From positions 1,116,001 to 1,180,000 of the forward strand of contig NZ_CP110615.1 of NCBI RefSeq assembly GCF_026153295.1: 64,000 nt of DNA. Reading direction: 5' to 3'. Origin of the DNA: Rhodococcus antarcticus. GTDB lineage: Bacteria > Actinomycetota > Actinomycetes > Mycobacteriales > Mycobacteriaceae. This document shows, piece after piece, positions 1 to 7,889 of the stretch. A program made the translations under genes and the position numbers. The notes under the pieces were generated by a model. It saw only the letters and a program-made list of their open reading frames with translations, did no database searches and was not told where the DNA came from. The stretch's first letter is position 1, and each line of letters begins with the position of its first letter.

Positions 1-891
1 CTGCTTGCCGGCGGGGACGAGGCCGGGCACGGACAGGAAGCCGTGCGGGGCGTCGACGTAGTCGGTGTGCCGCACGGGGACCCCGGCCTCCCGCAGGACC
101 GCGGCGTAGCGGCGGCCGTCGTCGCGGATGGGGTCGTGCTCGGCGGTCAGGATCAGGGCCGGGGGGAGGCCGGTGTGGTCGGGGGCCAGCAGCGGGGAGG
201 CGAGCGGGTCGCGGGGGTCGCCGCCGGGGCCGAGGTAGTGCTCGGTGAAGGCGTCCACCCCTGCCTTCGTCAGGAACGGGGCCTCGGCGTTCTCGACCAG
301 CGAGGGGGACTGCTTGGTGAGGTCGGTGCCGGGGTAGATCAGCACCTGCAGGGCGATCCCGGGCGAGCCCTGGTCGCGGCTGGCCAGCGCCAGGGCGGCG
401 GCCAGGTTGCCGCCGGCGCTGTCGCCCATGACGACGATCCCGGCCGAGGAGGACGCCAGCTCGGCGGCCCAGCGGAGCCCGTCCAGGCAGTCCTCGACCC
501 CGGCGGGGAAGCGGTGGGTGGGGGCGAGGCGGTAGTCGACGGAGACCACCTGCGCGCCGGTCCGGGCGGCGACGGTGCTGCACGTCCAGTCGTTGCCGTC
601 CAGGTCCCCGAGGACCCATCCACCACCGTGCAGGTTGACCACGCACCCCCGCGGCGTCCGGCCGGTGGGGGAGTAGAGCCGGACCCGGAGGTCGCCGGAC
701 CTCGCAGCGACGACCCGGTCCTCGATGGCGACGCCCTCGGCGACCCTCCCGAAGACCAGGTCCCGCACCCGGCTGTGGCCGACGTGGGTGGTCTGCGCCG
801 TGGCGATGTCGGCGGCGCTCATGGAGGTGATCTCGCCACCGGCGCGACGGCGGACGAGATCGGCGAGGCGGACGCGGAGGCTGACGGTCAT
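1..891 (-). CDS. alpha/beta hydrolase (HSL-type esterase/lipase), 3' end cut by window
   Basis: The reading frame stays open from an ATG at 891 to the window edge, giving 297 codons without a stop. An oxyanion-hole HGGGW lies near residue 89, the nucleophile elbow GDSAGG near 158, an acid residue in AEHDP near 252, and the catalytic His in APHGF near 283. This is the layout of the hormone-sensitive-lipase group of esterases, probably a cytoplasmic carboxylesterase with an unknown acyl substrate. Only the last few residues should be missing, because the catalytic His is already present. The next gene on the same strand ends 7 bases upstream of the start, so it may close an operon with the ANTAR genes. 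Confidence 0.85.
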   Translation of the reverse strand, partial: MTVSLRVRLADLVRRRAGGEITSMSAADIATAQTTHVGHSRVRDLVFGRVAEGVAIEDRVVAARSGDLRVRLYSPTGRTPRGCVVNLHGGGWVLGDLDGNDWTCSTVAARTGAQVVSVDYRLAPTHRFPAGVEDCLDGLRWAAELASSSAGIVVMGDSAGGNLAAALALASRDQGSPGIALQVLIYPGTDLTKQSPSLVENAEAPFLTKAGVDAFTEHYLGPGGDPRDPLASPLLAPDHTGLPPALILTAEHDPIRDDGRRYAAVLREAGVPVRHTDYVDAPHGFLSVPGLVPAGKQ

Positions 892-898
892 GGCCGCA

Positions 899-1261
899 TC
901 ATGCCCGGGCCCACGGGTGGGCCGTGCCAGGCCTGCCCGGGGGCGCCGACGTCCCCGCGGGCAGGGTGCGGGCGACGACCTGCCGGGCCGCGTCGGTCAC
1001 CTCGGTGCCGAGCCGCTGCGCGTGGGCGGCCAGCGCCGCCGCCGCGGTGGCGATGTCGACCTCCTGGGCGGCGGCGACCATGCCGACGGCCTGGTGCACC
1101 ACCACGTCGACCTCGAGGGTGGTCTGCAGGTGGGTCAGGACCCGCGCCCACCGGTGCGCGGGCGCTGGCATCTGCAGGACCACCGAGCACCCGTCGGCGA
1201 GTGCCTGCCCCGCACCCCCACCACCCCCACGGTCCCCGCCTGCTCGGCCCACCGGGTTCAC
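899..1261 (-). pseudogene. ANTAR-domain fragment, 3' part of a split GAF-ANTAR gene
   Basis: From a GTG at 1261 this frame encodes 120 residues. The second half (about 40-100) reads as an ANTAR RNA-binding domain, with the hallmark core HQAVGMVAAAQ and two following helices. The first 25 residues are Gly-rich and look like out-of-frame sequence. The GTG overlaps the stop of the preceding GAF fragment as GTGA, so either translation is coupled or an indel in the C-rich stretch near 1205-1235 broke one GAF-ANTAR gene in two. I favour a broken gene, because an isolated ANTAR domain with this leader is unusual. A coupled two-gene arrangement is the alternative. Confidence 0.5.
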
Positions 1262-1578
1262 CGCGCGCTCGGGGTGCGGGCGTCCTCGATGGTGCTGACC
1301 GCGCCCGAGGAGGACGTCGTCCGGACGGGTCCGGAGAGCAGGACGCCCTCCGGCACGGTCACCAGGGCGCCGGCCCGGGACGCGGAGGTGGTGTGCACGG
1401 TGAGCCCGGCGCGGGGGTCACCGAGGACGACGGTGCAGGCCGACGTGTCGGCGCCCATCGCCTGCTGCGCCGCGGTGGCCACCATCCGCAGCAGGGTCCC
1501 GGTGGTCGCGCCCCCGGCGGCGTGGTGCAGCACGGTGCCGAGGGCGAGCTCGACCGGGGAGGTGGTCGCAGCGGTCAT
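1258..1578 (-). CDS. short GAF-like protein, 5' part of a split GAF-ANTAR gene
   Basis: This encodes 106 residues from an ATG at 1578 that overlaps the stop of the upstream GAF-ANTAR gene as ATGA. The start MTAATTSPVELALG and the next 80 residues resemble the first half of a short GAF sensor domain, ending at a TIEDAR motif where such domains normally run on into DPRWP-like sequence. The frame stops there, and the ANTAR half continues in another frame. If it is expressed alone it lacks an output domain. Whether the frame break is real, programmed or an assembly error cannot be told from one sequence. Confidence 0.5.
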   Translation of the reverse strand: MTAATTSPVELALGTVLHHAAGGATTGTLLRMVATAAQQAMGADTSACTVVLGDPRAGLTVHTTSASRAGALVTVPEGVLLSGPVRTTSSSGAVSTIEDARTPSAR

Positions 1579-2327
1579 CGCGGGGCGTCCTTGTCCAGGC
1601 GGGTGGTACCGGTGAGCACACGGTCGGCGAGCTCGGTGAGGCTGGTGTCCTGCGTGTAGGCGGCGGCCCGGAGACGGGCCATCGCGTCGGGGATGCTGAC
1701 CCCGAGGTGCACGGCGACCATGCCCGCGGCCTGGTGCACCCCGGCGTGCGCGGTGGTGAGCCGCCCGGGCCAGGAGTGCGGGAGCGCCTCGGTGGCCGGC
1801 GCCCCGAACAGCTCGTCCAGCGCCACCCGGGTCACCGCCTCGACCGCGGCGAGAACCGTCTCGAGGTCGGCGGCGCTGAGAGGGCCGGGGGTGCGACGGT
1901 ACAGCTCGAGCACCCCGAACCCCACCTCCCCGCTGACCATCGGGAACGCGAACGCCGCCGCGGCGCCGGCGGCGGAGGCCTCCAGCGCGAAGACCGGCCA
2001 CCGGGCCCGGGAGTCGGTGTCGGTGAGGTCGTGGGCCAGCACGGGTGCCCGGGTGGCGTGGGCGTCCAGGCAGGGGCCCTCGGCGAGGGTGAACTGGAGC
2101 TCGTCGAGGTGGCCGATGACGGGGTCGGTGGCGTGCACCAGGTCCCGTTCCCCTGCCTTGGTGATCATCGCGACCGCGGCACCGTCGAGCTCCACCGCCG
2201 CGGCGAGGGCCTGGCACAGCTGCTGGGTGCGAGGCACTGACCGCACCCAGCCCCGGGGCTGTGGCCGGTGGTCCTCCAGCGAGCCGGGCCAGGGCTCCGA
2301 CGGGTCGTGCTCGGATTCCTCGACCAT
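1575..2327 (-). CDS. GAF and ANTAR domain protein, RNA-binding antiterminator-type regulator
   Basis: This 250-residue protein has a GAF sensor domain (about 30-165) with the usual FTLAEGPCLDA and ARWPVF motifs, followed by an ANTAR domain (about 185-245) containing HQAAGMVAVHLG. ANTAR proteins bind paired hairpins in nascent RNA and block termination, and the GAF domain is expected to receive a small-molecule or redox signal. The ATG at 2327 follows AGGTGAGGACCG, a reasonable ribosome site. It is probably co-transcribed with the split second GAF-ANTAR copy, which overlaps it by 4 bp. No signal peptide or membrane segment is seen. The ligand and RNA targets are unknown. Confidence 0.85.
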   Translation of the reverse strand: MVEESEHDPSEPWPGSLEDHRPQPRGWVRSVPRTQQLCQALAAAVELDGAAVAMITKAGERDLVHATDPVIGHLDELQFTLAEGPCLDAHATRAPVLAHDLTDTDSRARWPVFALEASAAGAAAAFAFPMVSGEVGFGVLELYRRTPGPLSAADLETVLAAVEAVTRVALDELFGAPATEALPHSWPGRLTTAHAGVHQAAGMVAVHLGVSIPDAMARLRAAAYTQDTSLTELADRVLTGTTRLDKDAPR

Positions 2328-2503
2328 CGGTCCTCACCTCGTCGCCGTGGCGACCCAGCCTGCCACCACTCCCGCCACGACCGCCGCACGAGACCGGCGA
2401 CGTGGGTCAGGTGGTCCGCGTCCTCGGGCAGGGCGGTGAGGTGCCGCTGGAGGGTGCGGTACCAGCTCGTGCCCGAGATCGGGCGCTCCCACGTTCCGCT
2501 CAC
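2165..2503 (-). CDS. small hypothetical protein, doubtful
   Basis: A GTG at 2503 opens a 112-residue frame. The first 55 codons (to about 2340) have third positions almost entirely G or C and a plausible protein composition, rich in Trp and Arg (SWREWWQAG). The remainder overlaps the start of the GAF-ANTAR gene in another frame and looks like shadow sequence. It may be a real short gene overlapping its neighbour, or the 5' remnant of a broken one. There is no recognisable domain and only a weak ribosome site (AGGACG 11 bases upstream). Confidence 0.3.
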   Translation of the reverse strand: MSGTWERPISGTSWYRTLQRHLTALPEDADHLTHVAGLVRRSWREWWQAGSPRRRGEDRWSRNPSTTRRSPGPARWRTTGHSPGAGCGQCLAPSSCARPSPRRWSSTVPRSR

Positions 2504-2640
2504 CCGGCGCGTGGCGTCCTCGTCCGCGTGGTCACCACATGCCGCGGCGTCTCGGGGTGAGCGTCCTGCGCCGTGATGACCTCGTCGGCCGAGGTGCCGG
2601 GGCCGGAGAGCAGCCGCCCCAGAGCTGTCGGGATGCAGGA

Positions 2641-3444
2641 TCAGGACAGCTGCACGAGGCGGGTCACGTCCTCGGTGGGCAGGTCGCCGGCCACCACCGC
2701 GCGCACCTCGGCGCTCTGCAGGTACACCGCACCGCCGTAGTTGGACAGGAACGCGGTGTCCGCGGCGTCCCGACCGGTCGATATCCGCACCAGCGAGCTG
2801 CGCGGCGCGAGCAGGGTCGCGTCGACCACCCGCCAGCGCCCGTCCACGAGGGCCTCGGCCACGGCGTGGAAGTCCATGGGGGACAACCCGGGTGCGTAGA
2901 CGGCGACCAGGCGGGCGGGGACGTCCATGGCGCGCAGCAGGGCGACGACGAGGTGTGCGTAGTCGCGGCAGACGCCGGCGCGACCCAGCAGGGTGTCCAC
3001 GGCGCCGTCTGTGGGGCCGCTGCTGCCGGGCACGTAGGCGAGCCGGTCCCCGACCCAGGACGACACCCCCGCGAGGAGCTCGGCCTGGCCGCGGAGCCCG
3101 CCGAACTCCGCAGCCGCCTCCGCGGCCAGCCGGTCGGACTCCGCGTAACGGCTCGGGCGCAGGTACGTGGCGCGGTCCAGCGGCTCCTCCGTGACCTCGT
3201 CGGCGGTGCCGGTGACGCTCGCCGAGTAGGTGATCTCGAGGCGGCCGCGCGGGCAGTCGAGCACGTGCACCCGGCTGCGGTGCGGGCCCGCGAGCTCCCT
3301 GGGCTCCTGGCGCACACCGTCGAGCAGAAAGGTCAGCTCCTCGGTCACCCGGGCACCGGGGTGCTGGGCCACGGCCACCTGCACCACCAGGTGGGAGGTG
3401 TCCTCGACGTCGAGCCGGAGCTGGCTGTACACCTCGCGGGTCAT
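2641..3444 (-). CDS. transglutaminase-like domain protein
   Basis: This 267-residue protein has an N-terminal beta-rich half of the bacterial transglutaminase N type and a C-terminal transglutaminase/papain-like core. The predicted triad is Cys159 in GVCRDYAH, His193 in DFHAVAEA and Asp208 in VVDATLLAP. Members of this family are cysteine proteases or amide-bond-forming enzymes that often sit beside peptide-ligase or proteasome-related genes, but here the neighbours give no substrate. No signal peptide is present, so it is probably cytoplasmic. The ATG at 3444 is the first good start, and the ABC permease gene ends 49 bases upstream of it. Confidence 0.85.
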   Translation of the reverse strand: MTREVYSQLRLDVEDTSHLVVQVAVAQHPGARVTEELTFLLDGVRQEPRELAGPHRSRVHVLDCPRGRLEITYSASVTGTADEVTEEPLDRATYLRPSRYAESDRLAAEAAAEFGGLRGQAELLAGVSSWVGDRLAYVPGSSGPTDGAVDTLLGRAGVCRDYAHLVVALLRAMDVPARLVAVYAPGLSPMDFHAVAEALVDGRWRVVDATLLAPRSSLVRISTGRDAADTAFLSNYGGAVYLQSAEVRAVVAGDLPTEDVTRLVQLS

Positions 3445-3493
3445 GGGTGCTGATGATGGTGGTCGAGGGCAGCGACGGCCAGATGGGTGGCCC

Positions 3494-4306
3494 TCAGCGG
3501 CTGGTGGCGCGCCGGTACTGGGCGTTGGCCAGCGGCACGAACACCACGAGCACCGCCGCGGCCCAGATCAGGGTGTAGAGCTCGGGGTGCTCCAGCGCCC
3601 ACGCCCCGGACGCCGGCGCGGTTGGGTCGGGGTTGGGGTTGCCGAACAGGTTGCGCGCCGCCTGGGTCACCGCGGAGACGGGGTTCCACTCCGCGAAGGC
3701 CCTCAGCGGCCCCGGCAGCGTGCTCAGGGGGACGAAGGTGTTGGCCACGAAGGTCAGCGGGAAGATGACGATGAACGAGGCGTTGTTGACCACCTCGGGG
3801 CTCGGCACGAGCAGCCCGACCCAGGCCATCACCCACGAGATGGCGTACGCGAAGACCAGCAGCAGCACGAACCCCAGCAGCGCGTCGAGGAACGACGTGC
3901 GGATGCGCCAGCCCACCAGCAGCCCGGTCAGGGACATGACCACGAGCACGATGACGTTGTTCACCACGTCGGACAGCGTCCGTCCGGTGAGCACCGCCGA
4001 GGGCGCCATGGGCAGCGAGCGGAAGCGGTCGACGATGCCCTTCTTCACGTCCTCGGCCAGGCCGGCGCCGGTGATGGTGGCCCCGAACACCACGGTCTGG
4101 GCGAAGATCCCGGCGATGAGGAACTCGCGGTAGCCGCTGCCGCCGCCCCGGGTGTCGATGGCGCCGCCGAACACGTAGGCGAACAGCAGCACGAACATGA
4201 TCGGCGAGAGCGTGGTGAACACCAGCAGGTCGGGCACGCGCTTGATCTTGATGAGGTTGCGCTTGGCGACCACCGCAGCGTCGGAGAACACGTCCAGGGA
4301 GCTCAT
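3494..4306 (-). CDS. ABC-2 type transporter permease, DrrB-like
   Basis: This 270-residue permease has about six hydrophobic segments and the ABC-2 family pattern: a short cytoplasmic N-terminus, then FTTLSPIMFVLLFAYVFGG, a cytoplasmic KKGIVDRFRSLPMAPS loop, and a run of membrane helices to the end. It should form an exporter with the ATPase encoded just upstream, whose stop overlaps this ATG as ATGA. A near-perfect Shine-Dalgarno AAGGAGGT precedes the start. DrrAB-type pairs export drugs or lipids; the substrate here is unknown. The earlier in-frame region belongs to the ATPase in a shifted frame and is not part of this gene. Confidence 0.9.
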   Translation of the reverse strand: MSSLDVFSDAAVVAKRNLIKIKRVPDLLVFTTLSPIMFVLLFAYVFGGAIDTRGGGSGYREFLIAGIFAQTVVFGATITGAGLAEDVKKGIVDRFRSLPMAPSAVLTGRTLSDVVNNVIVLVVMSLTGLLVGWRIRTSFLDALLGFVLLLVFAYAISWVMAWVGLLVPSPEVVNNASFIVIFPLTFVANTFVPLSTLPGPLRAFAEWNPVSAVTQAARNLFGNPNPDPTAPASGAWALEHPELYTLIWAAAVLVVFVPLANAQYRRATSR

Positions 4307-5304
4307 CGAGCCACCTCCTTCTCGGCAGGACCGGTGGGGGCCGCGCCGGCGGCGGCGGGGGCATCGTCCGCCCCGTGCCCGGTGAGGGTGAGGAACACGT
4401 CGTCCAGGGTCGGACGGCGCAGCCCCGCATCCTCGACGGCCAGGTCGTCCTGGTCGAGCAGGCGCAGGGCCTCGCGCAGGACGGCCACTCCGCCGGTGAC
4501 GGGCATGAGCAGCGAACGGCGGTGCTCGTCGAGGGCGGGGGCCGCGACGCCGAGGGGGGCCAGCAGCAGCCCGGCCGCGGCCAGGCGGGCGGGGTCGGCG
4601 ACCGTGATCTCCAGACGCTCGCCGCCCACCTGCGTCTTGAGCTGGTCGGCGGTGCCCTTCGCGATGACCCGTCCGTGGTCGATGACCACGATCTCGTCGG
4701 CCAGCAGGTCCGCCTCCTCGAGGTACTGGGTGGTGAGCAGCAAGGTGGTGCCGCCGGAGACGAGCTGCTGGAGCACCTCCCACATGTCGGAGCGGCTGCG
4801 CGGGTCCAGCCCCGTGGTGGGCTCGTCGAGGAAGAGCACCGGGGGCTCGGCGACCAGCGCCCCCGCGAGGTCCAGGCGGCGGCGCATGCCGCCGGAGTAG
4901 GTCTTGGACGGGCGGTCGGCGGCGTCGGTGAGGTTGAAGCGGGCGAGCAGCTCCCGTGCCCGCTCCCGGCTCTGCCTGCGGCCCAGGTGGTACAGCCGCC
5001 CGATCATGTCGAGGTTCTCGAAGCCGGTGAGGTGCTCGTCGACCGCGGCGTACTGGCCGGACAGGCCGATCCGGCGGCGGACGGCCCGCGGGTCGGACAG
5101 GACGTCGACCCCCGCCACCTCCGCGGTGCCCGAGTCCGGCTTCAGCAGGGTGGTGAGGATGCGCACGACCGTGGTCTTGCCGGCACCGTTCGGGCCGAGC
5201 AGCCCCAGGACGGTGCCGGTGGGCACGGAGATGTCCACCCCGTCCAGCGCGGTGACGTCCCCGTAGCGCTTCACCAGGCCCGTGGCGTGGATGGCGTTGG
5301 TCAT
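4303..5304 (-). CDS. ABC transporter ATP-binding protein, DrrA-like
   Basis: This 333-residue ATPase has a Walker A GPNGAGKT (residues 37-44), an ABC signature YSGGM (136-140), Walker B VLFLDE (156-161) and a C-terminal DrrA-type extension. The usual H-loop histidine is Gln193 in TTQYLEEAD, a variant typical of the daunorubicin-resistance ATPase family. It energises the DrrB-like permease with which it overlaps. I chose the ATG at 5304 because GGGAGG lies about 10 bases upstream and family members begin close to this point. In-frame starts further upstream (ATG at 5331) would only add an unrelated leader. Confidence 0.92.
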   Translation of the reverse strand: MTNAIHATGLVKRYGDVTALDGVDISVPTGTVLGLLGPNGAGKTTVVRILTTLLKPDSGTAEVAGVDVLSDPRAVRRRIGLSGQYAAVDEHLTGFENLDMIGRLYHLGRRQSRERARELLARFNLTDAADRPSKTYSGGMRRRLDLAGALVAEPPVLFLDEPTTGLDPRSRSDMWEVLQQLVSGGTTLLLTTQYLEEADLLADEIVVIDHGRVIAKGTADQLKTQVGGERLEITVADPARLAAAGLLLAPLGVAAPALDEHRRSLLMPVTGGVAVLREALRLLDQDDLAVEDAGLRRPTLDDVFLTLTGHGADDAPAAAGAAPTGPAEKEVAR

Positions 5305-5518
5305 GTCGGTGGTGCCTCCCGATCGGTTCATCTGCCCGGCGCGCCCATGTTGGCACCGAGGCCCGACACTTTCGACCGGGTCGTCCGGTGGCGCTCCAGG
5401 GCCCGACCGGCGCGGGATCGTGAGCTCATCGGCGCGCCGGCGCGCCGTCCTCGACGACACGGCGGGAACGGCCGACCGGTCGTGAGCGGAGCGCAGGTGG
5501 GTGTCGTCGGGCGCCCGC

Positions 5519-6547
5519 TCAGGCGTCGGGAGTGGTTCCCTCGGTACCGCTGGACCCGTCCTTGCCCTGCTCGGCCAGGAAGCGCTCCAGCTCGGCGCCC
5601 AGCTCGTCCCCGCTCGGGAGCGCCCCGTCCGCGGCCAACAGAGAGGTCCGCTCCTGGGACCCCACGTAGGCGTCGTACTGGCGCTCGAGGGCCTTGACGA
5701 CCGAGCGGACCTCGTCGGACCCGCTGACCTGGGTCTCCACCTCCTCGCGGACCCGCGCCGCGGCCTCGCCGAGGGCGGCGTGCGGCAGCTGGAGGTCCGC
5801 CGCGCGCCCGACGTGCTCGAGCAGGGTCTGCGCAGCCTCGGGATAGTCGGTCTGGGAGAGGTAGTGCGGCACGTGCACCGCGAAGCCCATGGCCTCGTGA
5901 CCGGCCTGGCCCATCCGCAGCTCCAGCAGCGAGGCCGCGCTGGCCGGCACGCGGACGGTGCCCGCCCACGGCTCGTAGCCGCTGACCAGGTCGGTGGGGC
6001 TGCCGTGCGCGGTCACCCCGACCGGCCGGGTGTGCGGCACGGCCATCGGGATCGCGTTGAGGCCCACCGTGCGGCGCACACCGAGGCGCTCGGCGAGCAG
6101 GCGCACCGCGGTGGTGAACCGTTCCCAGTGCAGGTCCGGCTCCAGGCCGGCGAGCAGCAGGAAGGGCGTGCCCACGGTGTCGCGCACGGCGTACAGCGTC
6201 AGCTCAGGGGTGTCGTAGGAGGAGAAGTGGTCGCCGTCGAAGGTCATCATCGGCCGGCGGGAGCGGTAGTCGAGCAGCTGGTCGAGGTCGAAGGAGGCCA
6301 CCACCTCGGTGTCCAGCTCGTCGCGCAGGTGGGCCGAGGCCAGCTTGATGGCGTGACCGGCGTCGGAGAATCCCTGCAGGGCGTGCACCAGCACCGGTCC
6401 GCGGCCGTCCTCGGACACGAGCTCGGGGGAGGGGAACTCGAGCTCGTACATCGCAGAGCCCTGGTACCCGTGGCTCGGGTCCTGCTGTCCCGGGAAGCCC
6501 GCGACGGGCTCGTCCCGACCGGTCACGCTCTCGTCCTGCTCGCTCAT
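5519..6547 (-). CDS. PAC2 family protein (proteasome assembly chaperone-like fold)
   Basis: This 342-residue cytoplasmic protein belongs to the actinobacterial PAC2 family. The diagnostic start YELEFPSPELVS, then ALQGFSDAG, then FDGDHFSSYDTPELTLY and the LEPDLHWERF region are all visible. The family shares the fold of eukaryotic proteasome assembly chaperones, and its members are common in proteasome-bearing actinobacteria, but their biochemical role is not settled. The C-terminal 40 residues are acidic and probably disordered. I placed the start at the ATG at 6547, preceded by GAAGGTG. A later ATG at about 6451 would remove a 32-residue polar leader and is also possible. Confidence 0.85.
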   Translation of the reverse strand: MSEQDESVTGRDEPVAGFPGQQDPSHGYQGSAMYELEFPSPELVSEDGRGPVLVHALQGFSDAGHAIKLASAHLRDELDTEVVASFDLDQLLDYRSRRPMMTFDGDHFSSYDTPELTLYAVRDTVGTPFLLLAGLEPDLHWERFTTAVRLLAERLGVRRTVGLNAIPMAVPHTRPVGVTAHGSPTDLVSGYEPWAGTVRVPASAASLLELRMGQAGHEAMGFAVHVPHYLSQTDYPEAAQTLLEHVGRAADLQLPHAALGEAAARVREEVETQVSGSDEVRSVVKALERQYDAYVGSQERTSLLAADGALPSGDELGAELERFLAEQGKDGSSGTEGTTPDA

Positions 6548-6643
6548 GCCGCACCACACCTTCGTCTCGTCGTCACCCAGTGTCCCTCAACGCCGGTGGG
6601 GCCGTGGTCTGTTCCGGCCGCCGCTCTCTGCCAGGCTGTGCCC

Positions 6644-7006
6644 ATGGCTGATCCGTTGCTGCACATGACGACCTCCGCGGCGTGGGCGGAGGTCGTCCCG
6701 GGCGGCGAGCTGCGGCCGGGTTCCCTCGCGGAGCAGGGCTTCGTCCACCTCTCGACCCCCGAGCAGGTGCACCTGCCGGCCAACCGCCTCTACGCGGGGT
6801 CCACCGACCTGGTGCTGCTGTGCCTGGACCCGGCGCGGATCGAGCCCGAGGTGCGCTGGGAGCCGGGCGTGCCCACCGACCCGTCGTCGATGCTCTTCCC
6901 GCACCTGTACGGACCGCTGGACTCCGACTCGGTGATCGCCGTGCTGCCCTACCGGCCGGGTGCGGACGGCACCTTCGCGCCTCCGACGGACCTGCCCAAG
7001 GTCTAG
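6644..7006 (+). CDS. DUF952 family protein
   Basis: This 120-residue protein matches the DUF952 family: an N-terminal HMTTSAAW, the GFVHLSTPEQV core and a C-terminal FPHLYGPLDSDSVIAVLPYRP. The family is small and cytoplasmic and resembles the ADP-ribosyl/RNA phosphotransferase fold, but no function is established. The ATG at 6644 has no clear ribosome site. A CAGGCT hexamer lies 6 bases before it and may be a weak -10 box of a leaderless transcript. Its stop shares the palindrome CTAG (7003-7006) with the stop of psuK on the other strand, so the two genes overlap tail to tail by 4 bp. Confidence 0.85.
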   Translation: MADPLLHMTTSAAWAEVVPGGELRPGSLAEQGFVHLSTPEQVHLPANRLYAGSTDLVLLCLDPARIEPEVRWEPGVPTDPSSMLFPHLYGPLDSDSVIAVLPYRPGADGTFAPPTDLPKV

Positions 7007-7887
7007 GCCTGCGCCCCCACCCCGCCCACGCAGCGGGCCGCGGCGGCGAGACCGCGCTCCAGGCATCCCGGGCCGTCCGACCCGGCGAGCAACCCGGCCA
7101 CGGCCCCCGCGGTGAAGGCGTCCCCGGCCCCCACGGTGTCCACCACGACCACCCCGTGCGCGGACCGGGACGTGACCTGCCCGCCGCGGGCCCACAGGGC
7201 GCCGTCGGCTCCGCAGGTGACGGCGACGGCGGTGTGCTCGCGGGCGAGCGCGGTGGCCGCCCGTGCCGGGGTCGGTTCGCCCGTCAGGGCCAGCGCCTCC
7301 TCGGCGTTGGGCAGAAGCAGGTCGACCCCGGCCGTGTCGGTCCGGAACTGCGTGGGGCCGTAGGCCCGCAGCGGGGCCACCGACGCGGGGTCCAGCGAGA
7401 CGGTGAGCCCCAGCGCCCGGGCCCGGGCCAGCACGTCCAGGGTGGCGTCCCGCGGCGGGCCGAACAAGGCGTACCCGGAGACGTGCAGGTGCCGGTGCGC
7501 GAGGAGCAGCTCGTCCGGTACGTCGTCGGCGTGCAGGGCGAGGTTCGCGCCGCGGTCGCAGGCCATGCTGCGGTCCCCGTCAGCCTCCACGAGCACCACC
7601 ACGGTGCCGGTTGCCGCCCCCGGCACGGTCCGCAGGGCGAGCTTCACGCCCTGGGCCCGCAGCGCGCGGGTCGCGGTCTCCGCCCCGTCGTCGCCCACGC
7701 AGCCGACCATGGTGACGGAGAGCCCCTCGCGGGCGAGGCCGGCCGCGACGTTCGCCCCCGCACCACCGGGCAGCAGGGCGATCTCGGCGTCGGTGTCCGT
7801 GCCGCGCAGCACCCGTCCGCCGGTGTGCACCACCACGTCGAGCACCACGTCGCCGAGCACGAGGACGTCGCACCCCGCGGGGGACAC
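7003..7887 (-). CDS. psuK: pseudouridine kinase, PfkB family
   Basis: This 294-residue PfkB-type sugar kinase has an N-terminal VLGDVVLD, a GGAGANVA substrate loop and the C-terminal catalytic GAGDAF near residue 255, where Asp is the base. Directly upstream, separated by 2 bases, lies the pseudouridine-5'-phosphate glycosidase gene. That pairing argues for phosphorylation of pseudouridine to pseudouridine 5'-phosphate rather than for ribokinase or fructokinase activity. The GTG at 7887 is chosen because it follows the psuG stop immediately, as expected for coupled translation. Together the two enzymes recycle pseudouridine from RNA turnover to uracil and ribose 5-phosphate. Confidence 0.88.
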   Translation of the reverse strand: MSPAGCDVLVLGDVVLDVVVHTGGRVLRGTDTDAEIALLPGGAGANVAAGLAREGLSVTMVGCVGDDGAETATRALRAQGVKLALRTVPGAATGTVVVLVEADGDRSMACDRGANLALHADDVPDELLLAHRHLHVSGYALFGPPRDATLDVLARARALGLTVSLDPASVAPLRAYGPTQFRTDTAGVDLLLPNAEEALALTGEPTPARAATALAREHTAVAVTCGADGALWARGGQVTSRSAHGVVVVDTVGAGDAFTAGAVAGLLAGSDGPGCLERGLAAAARCVGGVGAQA

Positions 7888-7889
7888 CG

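Noticed and set aside
43-1659. Plus-strand open frame of 538 codons
   Set aside because: It is antisense to the HSL-type hydrolase and the GAF-ANTAR genes and has a Gly/Arg-rich composition typical of shadow frames.
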